Assembly (NCBI GenBank): GCA_001792305.1
Contig: MGGH01000011.1
Coordinates: 1 to 32,222, forward strand
DNA: 32,222 bases
Origin: Candidatus Woesebacteria bacterium RIFCSPHIGHO2_01_FULL_39_23
GTDB taxonomy: Bacteria; Patescibacteriota; Microgenomatia; UBA8517
Direction: 5' to 3'
Every line of letters begins with the position of its first letter. Position 1 is the stretch's first letter. A program made the translations under genes and the position numbers. The notes beneath the pieces were generated by a model. The model was not told where the DNA came from. It saw only the letters and a program-made list of their open reading frames with translations, and searched no databases. This document shows positions 7,892 through 17,947 of this stretch, in pieces.

Positions 7892-8055
7892 GTTGAAAGC
7901 AGATTGCTGTAGTCGGAGTGGGGTTTACAGCTTTAGTTACAAAATGGTAAAGTGAGAGTTGTTTATACCTAAAATACTTTAGTTTGCAATTACAGATAGT
8001 ATTTTGGGGGATCATAATCTCTCACGAGAGTGGTAAACTCGAGTGAGAGGAGTAT

Positions 8056-9039
8056 ATGGAGGAAATTGCAAAGGCTTTGGTAGCTCCAGGAAAGGGAATT
8101 TGGGCGGCTGATGCAAGCCCCAAGACGATAATGAAAAGGTTTCAGGAGGTCGGCATTCAGACGGGCGAAAATACTAATAAAAGGTTTAGAGAAACCCTTT
8201 TTGCAACGGATGGCTTGGAAAACTATATTAGTGGTGTTATATTAAACGACGAGATAATTAGGGAAGAAAGATTAAGAAATCTACTTACAAATAAAGGTAT
8301 ATTAATTGGCATAAAAGTTGATAAAGGTACTGTGGATTTAGAAAATTTCCCAGGGGAAAAAATAACTGAAGGATTGGACGGCTTGAGGGAAAGATTGGCT
8401 GAATACAAAGGTATTGGTGCGAAATTTACAAAATGGAGAGCGGTAATAACTATTGGTGAAAATATCCCGACGCATGTTTGTATTGGTTTAAATGTCGAGG
8501 CGCTAGCTCGGTTTGCCGCTTTATCACAGGAAGCTGGTCTTGTGCCGGTGGTCGAGCCCGAAGTTCTAATGGACGGAAAACACACAATTGACGAAGGTGA
8601 GAAAGTTACATTCAAAGTTTTGAGTAATGTTTTTACAGAGCTTGCCGAGCATAAAGTCAACCTTTCTCAAATGCTACTTAAACCAAACTTCGTTCATCAC
8701 GGGAAGGATTGTCTAAAGAGAGCTTCCGATGAGAAAATTGCCCAAAGAACCCTTAAGGTATTAAAAGAAACTGTCTCCCCACAAGTTCCAGGTATTGTAT
8801 TTTTATCTGGGGGTGATAGTGCAATTGAAGCGACAAAACATGTCGACCGTATGAACGAAATTGGTGGTGTCCCGTGGCCTATTGCATTTTCCTTTGAGAG
8901 GGCATTGGAGGGCCCCGCAATGATTGTTTGGGGTGGCAAAGATGAAAATATTGAGGCTGCAAGACAAGTTTTACTGGATAGGGCAAAGAAAAATAGCCTT
9001 GCCCGCTCCGGTAGTTATAGTGAGAGTATGGAAGGTTAA
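8056..9039 (+). CDS. Fructose-bisphosphate aldolase class I
   Basis: ALVAPGKGIWAADASPKTIMKRF...LKPNFVHHGKDC...VPGIVFLSGGDS...PWPIAFSFERAL. Confidence 0.92.
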   Translation: MEEIAKALVAPGKGIWAADASPKTIMKRFQEVGIQTGENTNKRFRETLFATDGLENYISGVILNDEIIREERLRNLLTNKGILIGIKVDKGTVDLENFPGEKITEGLDGLRERLAEYKGIGAKFTKWRAVITIGENIPTHVCIGLNVEALARFAALSQEAGLVPVVEPEVLMDGKHTIDEGEKVTFKVLSNVFTELAEHKVNLSQMLLKPNFVHHGKDCLKRASDEKIAQRTLKVLKETVSPQVPGIVFLSGGDSAIEATKHVDRMNEIGGVPWPIAFSFERALEGPAMIVWGGKDENIEAARQVLLDRAKKNSLARSGSYSESMEG

Positions 9040-9042
9040 ATT

Positions 9043-10038
9043 ATGAATACTAATTTAGAGCTACTATCAATAGGGGATGCGACACTGGATGTGTTTATAA
9101 CTCCAAGTGAATCTGAAACAATGTGTTCTATTGATACCAAGGAGTGCGTTATTTGCTTTTCTTACGGAGATAAAATTCCCGTCAAAGGCATTGATTATTC
9201 AATTGGAGGAAATGCTGCAAATAACGTGGTTGGCACCAAAAGGCTTGGAATTAATTCCGCTTTAGTTTTGACACTTGGCGATGATTTGGTGGGTAATCAA
9301 ATTGTAGAAAAACTAAAAGAAGAGAATGTTGATTTAACTTATGTAATCCAGCAGCCATCGACTACCTCTAATTATTCTGTGGTAGTAAGTTACGGCGGGG
9401 AGAGGACAATTTTTGTTTATCATGCACCCCGATCCTACGAGTTTCCGGTCAGCTTGCCAAAAGTACCTTGGGTTTATTTGACTTCGATGGGAGAGTCTTT
9501 CCAGCCGTTTTATAATCATATTCTTGAGTGGTTTGCGAAAAATCCGGAAACGAAAGTGGCATTTAACCCGGGTAGTTACCAGCTGCGTGCCAAAAAGGAA
9601 ATAGTCGAACCCGTCTTAAGAAGAACCTATCTTCTATATGTTAACCGGGAGGAGGCAGAAAAGATTTCAGGTTTTGGCGATTCCAATGGCAGAGAAAAGG
9701 ATTTATTGAAGGCTGTTGCGTCTAAGGGTCCAAAAATTCCGGTTATAACAGATGGAGAAAGAGGGTCCTACGCTTATGACGGGGAGCATTTTTACAAAGC
9801 AAATACAATGCCGGTTGATGCGTATGAAAGGACTGGCGCTGGGGATGCATACGGATCGGGATTTCTCTCAGCACTTATTAAAGGAAAGGACTTAAAAGAA
9901 GCAATGGTTTGGGGGACGGTCAATTCCGCGTCTGTTATTGGTTATGTTGGTGGGCAGAAGGGATTGCTTCGTGAGGATCAAATTGGCGATTGGCTTTCAA
10001 TGGCTGTTTCAAGCAGAGTAAAAGTTGAGGAGTTCTAA
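9043..10038 (+). CDS. PfkB-family carbohydrate kinase
   Basis: SIGGNAANNVVGTKRLG...VDAYERTGAGDAYGSGFLSAL matches PfkB signatures. Confidence 0.9.
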   Translation: MNTNLELLSIGDATLDVFITPSESETMCSIDTKECVICFSYGDKIPVKGIDYSIGGNAANNVVGTKRLGINSALVLTLGDDLVGNQIVEKLKEENVDLTYVIQQPSTTSNYSVVVSYGGERTIFVYHAPRSYEFPVSLPKVPWVYLTSMGESFQPFYNHILEWFAKNPETKVAFNPGSYQLRAKKEIVEPVLRRTYLLYVNREEAEKISGFGDSNGREKDLLKAVASKGPKIPVITDGERGSYAYDGEHFYKANTMPVDAYERTGAGDAYGSGFLSALIKGKDLKEAMVWGTVNSASVIGYVGGQKGLLREDQIGDWLSMAVSSRVKVEEF

Positions 10039-10059
10039 AAAGTTTGATTAAATAAATTT

Positions 10060-11049
10060 ATGGCGAAAATTTTTGTAACTAGGAAGATACCGGGGAGTGC
10101 TTTAGATAAACTAACGAATTCCGGTAACGAAGTGGTCATTTCCGAATTTGATAGGCCTTTAACTCGCGAAGAACTTTCCGAAAAAGCAAAAGGAGTTGAT
10201 GCACTTCTTTGTTTATTGACGGACAAGATAGACGGAGAAGTATTAAACGCAATTGGTCCGCAGCTTAAAATCATTTCGAACTATGCTGTGGGATTTGACA
10301 ATATAGATATAGAGGCCGCAACTAAAAAGGGGGTGTTAGTTACAAATACTCCATCTGATGAGGTTAATGAAGCTGTAGCTGAGCACACCTGGGCGTTAAT
10401 CCTGAGCCTTAGTCGAAGGATTGTCGAAGCTGATGAGGCGGTCAGACGCGGTGCATATTACGGTTGGGAACCTGATATATTTTTGGGTAGAAGTGTCGTT
10501 GGAAAAACTTTGGGAATAATAGGTCTTGGTAGGATTGGATCAATGGTTGCCCGGCGGGCAACCGGATATAACATGGAGGTTATATATTATAAAAGAAGCC
10601 CAGACCCTGAGGCTGAAAAGACGTTAGGAGTAAGGTTTGCAGTACTTGATGAACTACTTGCCAAAAGCGATTTTGTAACTCTTCATGTTCCGTTAACAGA
10701 TGAGACTCGTCACATGATTAACCACGAAACGATGTACAAAATGAAAAGAGGAGCGTACTTAGTAAATACTGCCAGGGGGCCAATTGTAAGCGAGCATGAT
10801 CTTGTTGAAGCCTTACGTGACGGACAGCTTGCAGGTGCCGGGCTTGATGTTTTTGACAACGAGCCAAACATAGACCCGGAGTTGATTTCTATGGAAAATG
10901 TAATACTTACACCCCATATTGCAAGTGCCACTCACGAAGCCCGCGATAAAATGGGGGGACAAGCGGTAGCTGCAATTCTTGACGCACTATCTGGCCAAAA
11001 ACCACAAAATTTGGTTGATGAAAAAGTCTGGCATAATAGGAATAAGTAA
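10060..11049 (+). CDS. D-2-hydroxyacid dehydrogenase (glyoxylate/hydroxypyruvate reductase type)
   Basis: GKTLGIIGLGRIGSMVARRATGYNMEVIYY...VNTARGPIVSEHDLVEAL...LTPHIASATHEAR. Confidence 0.92.
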   Translation: MAKIFVTRKIPGSALDKLTNSGNEVVISEFDRPLTREELSEKAKGVDALLCLLTDKIDGEVLNAIGPQLKIISNYAVGFDNIDIEAATKKGVLVTNTPSDEVNEAVAEHTWALILSLSRRIVEADEAVRRGAYYGWEPDIFLGRSVVGKTLGIIGLGRIGSMVARRATGYNMEVIYYKRSPDPEAEKTLGVRFAVLDELLAKSDFVTLHVPLTDETRHMINHETMYKMKRGAYLVNTARGPIVSEHDLVEALRDGQLAGAGLDVFDNEPNIDPELISMENVILTPHIASATHEARDKMGGQAVAAILDALSGQKPQNLVDEKVWHNRNK

Positions 11050-11184
11050 AGCATTTCGAGTAATTAAATTCTGCTCTAAAGTTGAAAAATTTTCAGTAGT
11101 TAGTAACCCAAAATAAAGGCGAAACAATTTTATTGTAGTTGACATAACTTCTATTTTTTAATCATCGATTGTAAAATTGGAATA

Positions 11185-12267
11185 ATGAGAATACCGTTTT
11201 TAAGTGAAAGGAGTGAAGACGAAGAAGAGTATACTGATCGAGATGAAAAACTTCCCTCCAAAAGAAAATTTAAGGATTTAAAATCGGAGTACAGAAAATC
11301 CAGAAAGGAGCCACATCGTCCTTGGGGTAATAAAGAGAGACTTTTTGTGGCTTTAGTGTTACTTTCAACTATTATTGCCTCAGCCATTGGAGGGTTATCC
11401 GCAAGGAGTTGGAAACTACCGGGCCTTCCGAAGTTTAAACTTCCTGAATTTAAACTGCCAAGTTTAACTGGGATTATTGGAGAGACGATCGTTATTGAAA
11501 AAAACGATGATGGTGAAAAAATAGCGAGTAAGGCAGATGAAATTACTACCAGAGTAAGTGAAATTACTGAAAATCTCTCAGGTATCTATGCCTTCTATTT
11601 GATTGATTTAGATAGTGACTTTTCCTTTGGACTGAATGAAGATGAAGTTATGACTGCCGCGTCTTTGGTTAAGCTACCCGTGATGGTATTGATGTATCGA
11701 GAGGCCGAGCTTGGCAATTTAAAGCTTAATACTGAGTATTTAATTAAAGATTCAGATAAGGTTTCAGGATCCGGGAGTCTTTCTGGAAAAGCGGAGGGGA
11801 CGTCGGTCATTTATAAAGATCTTGTTTATTACATGGGTCATGAGTCGGATAACACAGCGTTTAATATAGCAAGAAAGATTCTGGGGGACAAAGAAACTCA
11901 AGATTACATAGATAAAATTGGAATGGCTTCTACCACTCTCACGAAAAATTTGACCACTCCTCATGACGTTGGCTTGTTTTTTAGAAAGCTTTGGAACAAA
12001 GAATTGATTTCAGTAAAGTCTCGAGATGAAATTCTTGAAGTTTTAACAGATACTATTTACGAGAATTTTTTACCGAGGAATGTGGATGAGGAAGTAATGG
12101 TTTCCCATAAATACGGTCGAGAAATTCATGTAATTAACGACGCAGGGATCGTTTTTACCGAAAAGCCATTTGTACTTGTGGTTATGACAGAAGGAATTGT
12201 CGAAAATGAAGCAGAGGAATATCTACCCAAGGTGATAAAACAGATTTACGACGGCTGGATCCATTAA
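11185..12267 (+). CDS. Membrane-anchored serine hydrolase, class A beta-lactamase-like
   Basis: TM near residue 55; AASLVKLPVMVLMYREAE (SxxK), GHESDNTAFN (SDN), distal HKYGRE. Confidence 0.8.
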   Translation: MRIPFLSERSEDEEEYTDRDEKLPSKRKFKDLKSEYRKSRKEPHRPWGNKERLFVALVLLSTIIASAIGGLSARSWKLPGLPKFKLPEFKLPSLTGIIGETIVIEKNDDGEKIASKADEITTRVSEITENLSGIYAFYLIDLDSDFSFGLNEDEVMTAASLVKLPVMVLMYREAELGNLKLNTEYLIKDSDKVSGSGSLSGKAEGTSVIYKDLVYYMGHESDNTAFNIARKILGDKETQDYIDKIGMASTTLTKNLTTPHDVGLFFRKLWNKELISVKSRDEILEVLTDTIYENFLPRNVDEEVMVSHKYGREIHVINDAGIVFTEKPFVLVVMTEGIVENEAEEYLPKVIKQIYDGWIH

Positions 12268-14462
12268 GGTGTTGTGGGTGATGGTGTAGGGCTTTCTTTA
12301 TTGAACCATTCTGGACTACAGTACTTTTTGGGAGCGTTTTCTTTCAAAAACCACTCCAAGCGAACTACTGGACAGCCTTCGCATGTAAGTGTACCTGTTG
12401 AAGCGCAGATTCTTAATTTTACCAATCCTTCGGGGACTTCCCAATCCAGAGATTTTTCTTGTTCAATCAAGCTTTTCATTATCTTGTTCCAAATAGGGGT
12501 TGCCCCGGTTAATCCGGAAGCAACCTTTTTCATTGGTGAGTAGTCGTTATTTCCTACCCATGCAGCAACCAAGTATTCTTGATTAAAACCAATTGCGAGA
12601 TTGTCTCGTAAGTTATTACTTGTTCCTGTTTTGACGGCAACTTCTGGATGGTTTGGTATTACCAAAAGAGACCTGCTTCCAAAAGCTGGAGTTCTTGCTT
12701 TGTTGTCCTTAAGTATGTCAGTTAGTATAAAGGCTACCCTTTCATCAATAATAGACGTAGACTCGCAATCCTTTGGGTTTAGTGCGCACTTATTTTCATA
12801 TATTATTTTGCCTTTATAGTTAGTTATTTTAAGAACAGGATTAAGTGGTATTTTTTTGCCGTAGTTGGCAATTACAGAATAAACTTGGGCAAGGTCTATT
12901 AATCTTACTTCGCCACCACCTAAAGTAAGCGATAATCCGAAATTAGAGGGGTTATCCCAAGTAGTAATTCCCATTGCCTTTCCTGTAGTAAACATTTGAT
13001 CTACTCCATGGCTTGCAAGAACTTTTACAGCAGGTACGTTTCTGGATTCAGCCAACGCGCTTCTTAAAGTTAAATTTCCGCGGAATTTTCCGTCGTAATT
13101 TTTGGGAGAATAAGGAGATTGTCCGGGAATGTCAAATGTAACAGGGGTATCCGAGAGTATAGTGGCAGCAGTAAACGATCTTGATAAAGCAAACGAATAG
13201 TTTACTACTTTGATTGATGACCCTGGTTGCCTTGGGGTGAGGGTAAGATTAATATTGCTACCAAGGTCTCCGTTAAAATAGTCAAAGGACCCTACCATTG
13301 CGAGTATTTCGCCAGTTTTAGGTTTAATAATCAGCGATGCCCCATTTCCTACATTTAAGTTTTTTAAGCTTTCCACTTCATTTTTAACAACACCTTCCGC
13401 ATTTTTTTGCATCTCTAAGTCAAGAGTGGTAATAACATCTAAACCTCCCTGTTCAATAACTTCTTCGCCAAACATTTCAATTAGTAAACTCTTTACATAC
13501 ATTACAAAATGCGGTGCTTTTATATCGATTTTATTGGGAGCAAAGTTTAACACGGAGTTTTGCGCGTTGGCTCTCTCGTCATTACTGATAAATTTATTAA
13601 CTTCCATCAATTTCAAGACTTCTTTCTGTCGAGAAAAAGCATCATCTATATTTCCAAAAAATGGAGAAAGTCGGCTTGGGCTTTTGGGAAGTCCAGCAAG
13701 AAATGAAGCCTCGTAAAGGTTAAGGGAAAACGCATCTTTACTAAAGTAAAGCTGTGAGGCTTCTTGTATACCATAAGCCGTGCCTCCGTAGGATACTTCG
13801 TTTAAATACATTTCTAGTATTTGGTCTTTTGAAAATTCTCTCTCCACTTGAATTGCTAGAACAATTTCTTTTATTTTTCTCTCTAATGTCTTTTCAGAAG
13901 TTAATAAGGAATTTTTAATAAGTTGTTGGGTAATTGTAGAGCCACCCGTTACTTTTTCTTCTTTTAAAAATTTTTGCACTGCTCTTATTATTCCTTTGAC
14001 CGAAAATCCATGATGGCTGTAAAACTCCGCATCTTCTGCGGCAAGTGTGGCATCGATCACATGCTTTGGAAGAGAGCTAAGTTTTATTGGTGTTCTGTTT
14101 TCCTTTTTATAGATTTTAAAAAGAAGCTGTCCATTTCTATCGTATATCTTGGTTGACACCTTTTGGTTTCGAGTAAGTAGATCATTGGGGGAGGGAAGAT
14201 CTACCAGAATTTCGTTTAAGGCGAAGGAAGTTATAGAAAGTAGGAAGAGGAGAAGTAAGAGAAGAAAAGAAACTGCTTTTGGTATTCTAACAGTGGGCCT
14301 GAAAAAGACTATTCCTGATTTAGTTTTTGAGAAAATATTTTTAAAAAAGTAGACAGATGTAACAATAAAGATAAGAAAGTACGTAATAAAAAGATAAAAA
14401 GGTTTTCCTAAAAAAAGTAATATTTTAACAGGCAGGCGGTTGTCTTTCTCCGCCGGACTCAC
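12264..14462 (-). CDS. Class A penicillin-binding protein (PBP1A-like), GTG start
   Basis: EDAEFYSHHGFSVKGIIRA...GGSTITQQLIKN (transglycosylase); RQPGSSIKVVNY...VKTGTSNNLRDN (transpeptidase). Confidence 0.93.
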   Translation of the reverse strand: MSPAEKDNRLPVKILLFLGKPFYLFITYFLIFIVTSVYFFKNIFSKTKSGIVFFRPTVRIPKAVSFLLLLLLFLLSITSFALNEILVDLPSPNDLLTRNQKVSTKIYDRNGQLLFKIYKKENRTPIKLSSLPKHVIDATLAAEDAEFYSHHGFSVKGIIRAVQKFLKEEKVTGGSTITQQLIKNSLLTSEKTLERKIKEIVLAIQVEREFSKDQILEMYLNEVSYGGTAYGIQEASQLYFSKDAFSLNLYEASFLAGLPKSPSRLSPFFGNIDDAFSRQKEVLKLMEVNKFISNDERANAQNSVLNFAPNKIDIKAPHFVMYVKSLLIEMFGEEVIEQGGLDVITTLDLEMQKNAEGVVKNEVESLKNLNVGNGASLIIKPKTGEILAMVGSFDYFNGDLGSNINLTLTPRQPGSSIKVVNYSFALSRSFTAATILSDTPVTFDIPGQSPYSPKNYDGKFRGNLTLRSALAESRNVPAVKVLASHGVDQMFTTGKAMGITTWDNPSNFGLSLTLGGGEVRLIDLAQVYSVIANYGKKIPLNPVLKITNYKGKIIYENKCALNPKDCESTSIIDERVAFILTDILKDNKARTPAFGSRSLLVIPNHPEVAVKTGTSNNLRDNLAIGFNQEYLVAAWVGNNDYSPMKKVASGLTGATPIWNKIMKSLIEQEKSLDWEVPEGLVKLRICASTGTLTCEGCPVVRLEWFLKENAPKKYCSPEWFNKESPTPSPTTP

Positions 14463-14494
14463 AGCTGGTATTATACTACTTGGCCGGATTTAGT

Positions 14495-16696
14495 CTAATT
14501 TTGGGGGTATTTAATCGTTATTGTCTGGTTAGGAAGTGGACAATCAAGACAAAAGATCGTCCCCAGGGGGTCATAAAAAACCGGGTGGTTTTGGATTTCG
14601 ATGTTTTCGGGGGGTGTATCAGGTCTTCCTACCATAGCGGTAGTTTTATCTATTGGAATATCTTCGTGGCGTCCCGAGTCGGTTTCTGGTAAGTAATCTT
14701 CTAAGAAATATTCAAATCTTGCAGGGCAATTTGGGGGGTCGGTGGCAAGAAGTCCAGTTGTCCAGCAAACCATTTTTCCAACAATTCCATCAGGAGCTTT
14801 TGGCCAGGGGTGCTCGCCTTCTTTCTCGTACTTTTCAAGAGCTTCTCTCATAACTTTGTTCCAAATAGGAGAAGCTCCTGATACTCCAGAAACACTTCCT
14901 TTCATTGGACTATTATCATTGTTACCCACCCAGACAACAGTTAGAGCGTCTTTTGTGTAGCCGATTGTCCAATTGTCCCTCCTATCATTGGTTGTACCGG
15001 TTTTGACGGAAACTTCTCCATGGCCACGAACGTTTAAAAACGATGACGGCCCAAAAGCAGCTGTTCTTGCGTTGTTGTCATGAAGAATATGGGAAATTAA
15101 AAACGCCACGTCGGGGGAAATTATCCTTGTTCCTTCAATTTCTTCGATCATTACCTCTTGATATATTTTTCCTTTCCAGTCTTCGACTTTGAGTAGTGGA
15201 TTAAGGTTTTGCTTTATACCGGAATTTGCAAATACTCCGAAAGCAACCGCCATGTCAAAAGGGCGCACCTCCCCTCCACCAAGAGTTAGCGACAAACCGT
15301 ACTTTGAAGGATCCTCAAATGTTGTAATCCCCATGTCTTTAGCAAAATTTATGAAGTTGTCAACACCGTTAGTGGCTAAAACTTTAACTGCAGGAACATT
15401 GTAAGAGTTTCCGAGTGTAAATCGTACTTGGGTTAAGCCATGAAAAGTGCCGTCGTAGTTGGCTGGACAGTAAAGCGGTTGACCGATGACCGAGAAGCAT
15501 GAAGGTACATCGGTAATTGCAGTCGAGGGGGTTATTTTACCGTCTTCTAGAGCAAGTGCATAATTAAGGGGTTTAATGGATGATCCGGGTTGGCGTTTGG
15601 AAAAAATTATATTTACCCTTCCGTCTTCATCCTGCGCGTTCCAATCTTTAGATCCTACCATTGCGAGTATTTCGCCGGTTCCTGGTTTTGTGACAAGGAC
15701 TGCTGCGTTTTTTACATTATATTTTGAAAGTTTTTCAATTTCTTCCTGTGCGATTGTTTGGGCAAATTCCTGCAGCCTGATGTCAAGCGTTGTTGTCACT
15801 CTAAGCCCTCCTTTTTCGACCAACCTTTCACCGTATTTTTCAACCAGTAGTTCCTTGACCCAAAGAGAAAAATGTGGAGCAGTTGGTACTTCAATGTCCG
15901 CAAGTTTCAGCACTTCGTTTTTTACGTATTCTTCTTCAGTTGAATCTATGAAACCTTCCTCATTCATTCTTTTAAGGACCAATTCTTGCCTTTCTTTTGC
16001 AAGTTTTGGATTTGCACCGAATGGGGAGTAACGCGTTGGAGCTGCAGGTAGACCGGCTAGAAGTGCAGCTTCACCCACGCTCAAGTTTTTTGCGTCTTTA
16101 CCGAAATAGAGTTCGGAAGCTGCCTGTATTCCATAGGCTGTCGAGCCGTAGGGAATTTGGTTAAGGTACATCTCAAGAATTTGATCTTTCGAAAAAGCAA
16201 GTTCGACCGCAACAGTGAGTACAAATTCCTGTGCCTTTCTTTTAACCGTTCGCTCTTGAGTCAAAAGTGCATTTTTTACAAATTGCTGAGTTAAAGTGGA
16301 CCCTCCTTGGAGTTTACCCCGAAATATTGTGTTATAGAAAGCTCTGGTAATTCCCGAAACAGAGAAACCATGGTGAGTGTAGAAGTCCTTATCCTCAATT
16401 GCGAGAGTTGATTCAATTACATACGGTGGCAGGTCAGAGAGCTTTATGGGTGTTCTTCTCTCATCGGTATAAATTTCGTATAAAAGTTCGTTGTTTCGGT
16501 CAAATAATTTTGTAGAAACCGATATTTGATCCGAATTTAATGTAAACGGAGTCGGCATTCCCCAAAACAAATACACACAAAGCGTGACAAAAGCCAAGAG
16601 GAATGACAAAAATATTTTAAATTTCTTACTTCTTGAGACAAGAAAATTTTTGAATTTTAGTAAGCGATTTTTTGTGCGCTTTTTTGGTTTTCCCAT
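14495..16696 (-). CDS. Class A penicillin-binding protein (PBP1A-like), second paralog
   Basis: EDKDFYTHHGFSVSGITRA...GGSTLTQQFVKNALL; KRQPGSSIKPLNYALAL; VKTGTTNDRRDNWTIGYT; ATG at 16696 preferred over the track start. Confidence 0.93.
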   Translation of the reverse strand: MGKPKKRTKNRLLKFKNFLVSRSKKFKIFLSFLLAFVTLCVYLFWGMPTPFTLNSDQISVSTKLFDRNNELLYEIYTDERRTPIKLSDLPPYVIESTLAIEDKDFYTHHGFSVSGITRAFYNTIFRGKLQGGSTLTQQFVKNALLTQERTVKRKAQEFVLTVAVELAFSKDQILEMYLNQIPYGSTAYGIQAASELYFGKDAKNLSVGEAALLAGLPAAPTRYSPFGANPKLAKERQELVLKRMNEEGFIDSTEEEYVKNEVLKLADIEVPTAPHFSLWVKELLVEKYGERLVEKGGLRVTTTLDIRLQEFAQTIAQEEIEKLSKYNVKNAAVLVTKPGTGEILAMVGSKDWNAQDEDGRVNIIFSKRQPGSSIKPLNYALALEDGKITPSTAITDVPSCFSVIGQPLYCPANYDGTFHGLTQVRFTLGNSYNVPAVKVLATNGVDNFINFAKDMGITTFEDPSKYGLSLTLGGGEVRPFDMAVAFGVFANSGIKQNLNPLLKVEDWKGKIYQEVMIEEIEGTRIISPDVAFLISHILHDNNARTAAFGPSSFLNVRGHGEVSVKTGTTNDRRDNWTIGYTKDALTVVWVGNNDNSPMKGSVSGVSGASPIWNKVMREALEKYEKEGEHPWPKAPDGIVGKMVCWTTGLLATDPPNCPARFEYFLEDYLPETDSGRHEDIPIDKTTAMVGRPDTPPENIEIQNHPVFYDPLGTIFCLDCPLPNQTITIKYPQN

Positions 16697-16724
16697 GACG
16701 ATCAATTATACTCTAGTGAAGAGC

Positions 16725-17228
16725 ATGTTAAGCATGAAACTTACGGACAGACCTTGGTGGAGATATTTGGAGGAAGATATGCAGGAGCTTTTGAATCAGT
16801 CTGTAAAACTTCTGGCCCATGTGCCTGAATGGAAAGATAGATACCATGATTATGCTTTTATAGTTTTTCCAGCAGCCAAGGCTTATGAGGGTTTCCTAAA
16901 AAAGCTTTTTTTGGACATGGGTTTTATAAGTAGTGAAGAATATATGGGTAAAAGATTTAGGATTGGTCGTGCACTTAATCCTTCGCTTGAAAAAGAACTT
17001 AGAGAAAGGGAAGGAATCTATGATAAACTTGTGAATTATTGTAAAGGAAGAGAACTTCCGGACAAATTGTGGGATACTTGGAAACTTAGTCGTAACCTTC
17101 TTTTCCATTGGTTTCCAGGGGAGAGAAATGCAATTGATTTAGCGGAAGCTAAGGAGCGGTTTGAAAGAATAGTGGAGGCGATCGATAGCGCTTTCGAAGG
17201 ATGTAAGCTGGAACTAGATATTAAATGA
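16725..17228 (+). CDS. RnlA/LsoA toxin DBD-like alpha-helical protein (tentative)
   Basis: DYAFIVFPAAKAYEGFLKKLFLDMGFIS...RFRIGRALNPSLEKEL...DKLWDTWKLSRNLLFHWFPGERNAIDLAEAKERFERIVEAID; start moved inside the listed ORF because its 5' part overlaps the PBP gene. Confidence 0.5.
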   Translation: MLSMKLTDRPWWRYLEEDMQELLNQSVKLLAHVPEWKDRYHDYAFIVFPAAKAYEGFLKKLFLDMGFISSEEYMGKRFRIGRALNPSLEKELREREGIYDKLVNYCKGRELPDKLWDTWKLSRNLLFHWFPGERNAIDLAEAKERFERIVEAIDSAFEGCKLELDIK

Positions 17229-17255
17229 TTTAGATATTATGATAAAGAAGGTAGT

Positions 17256-17903
17256 ATGCCCAGCAAAGAAATTGCAATTAAAAACTCCGTAATTTTAGCT
17301 TCGTTTCTTTTGGTTATATGGGGATTTTACAGATTTTTATTTCAGCTACCGGAGGAAGTGGAAGAATTTTTTATTAAACCCATTATTTGGCTTATTCCTA
17401 CGATTGTTTTGCTTAAAAAAGAAGGCTCGAAATTGAGTTCTGTAGGAATTACTTCCAAAAACCTATATCCTTCAATTTACCTCTCAGTCACGCTGGGAAC
17501 CTTTTTTATTATCGAGGCTATGATAATAAACTACCTGAAGCATGAAAGATTAGATTTTGGATCGTTTATTGGCAACAAACCACTACTTGAGTCTTTCGTG
17601 ATTACGTTTGCGACGGCAGTTTCAGAAGAAATAGCTTTTAGAGGATTTTTGTTCAATAGAGTCTGGCACGCGCTTAAGAAAGAATGGACTGCTAATATTG
17701 TAACCAGTATTGTCTGGGGACTAATTCATGTGCCGGTTACTGTTTTTGTATGGAAGTTTGATTTGTACTCTTCACTTGTTTACCTATTTTTAGTGACGCT
17801 CTTTGGAATAGGGTCAGCTTTTGTTTTCGCGAGGACCAAGAATGTTGCTTCATCCATTTTTCTTCATGTGTTATGGCAGTGGCCGATTATTTTGTTTAGG
17901 TAG
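17256..17903 (+). CDS. CPBP (CAAX-type) intramembrane metalloprotease
   Basis: Multiple TMs; EEIAFRGFLFNRVW and WGLIHVPVTVF motifs. Confidence 0.85.
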   Translation: MPSKEIAIKNSVILASFLLVIWGFYRFLFQLPEEVEEFFIKPIIWLIPTIVLLKKEGSKLSSVGITSKNLYPSIYLSVTLGTFFIIEAMIINYLKHERLDFGSFIGNKPLLESFVITFATAVSEEIAFRGFLFNRVWHALKKEWTANIVTSIVWGLIHVPVTVFVWKFDLYSSLVYLFLVTLFGIGSAFVFARTKNVASSIFLHVLWQWPIILFR

Positions 17904-17947
17904 CTTGTACTTTCTTGACAAATCGAGTATCATATAGTGGCCCTCTT

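Noticed and set aside
15576-16031. 151-aa plus-strand ORF and other ORFs antisense to the PBPs, aldolase, nrdJ and ftsH
   Set aside because: Antisense shadows of well-conserved genes with low-complexity Ser/Leu-rich translations.
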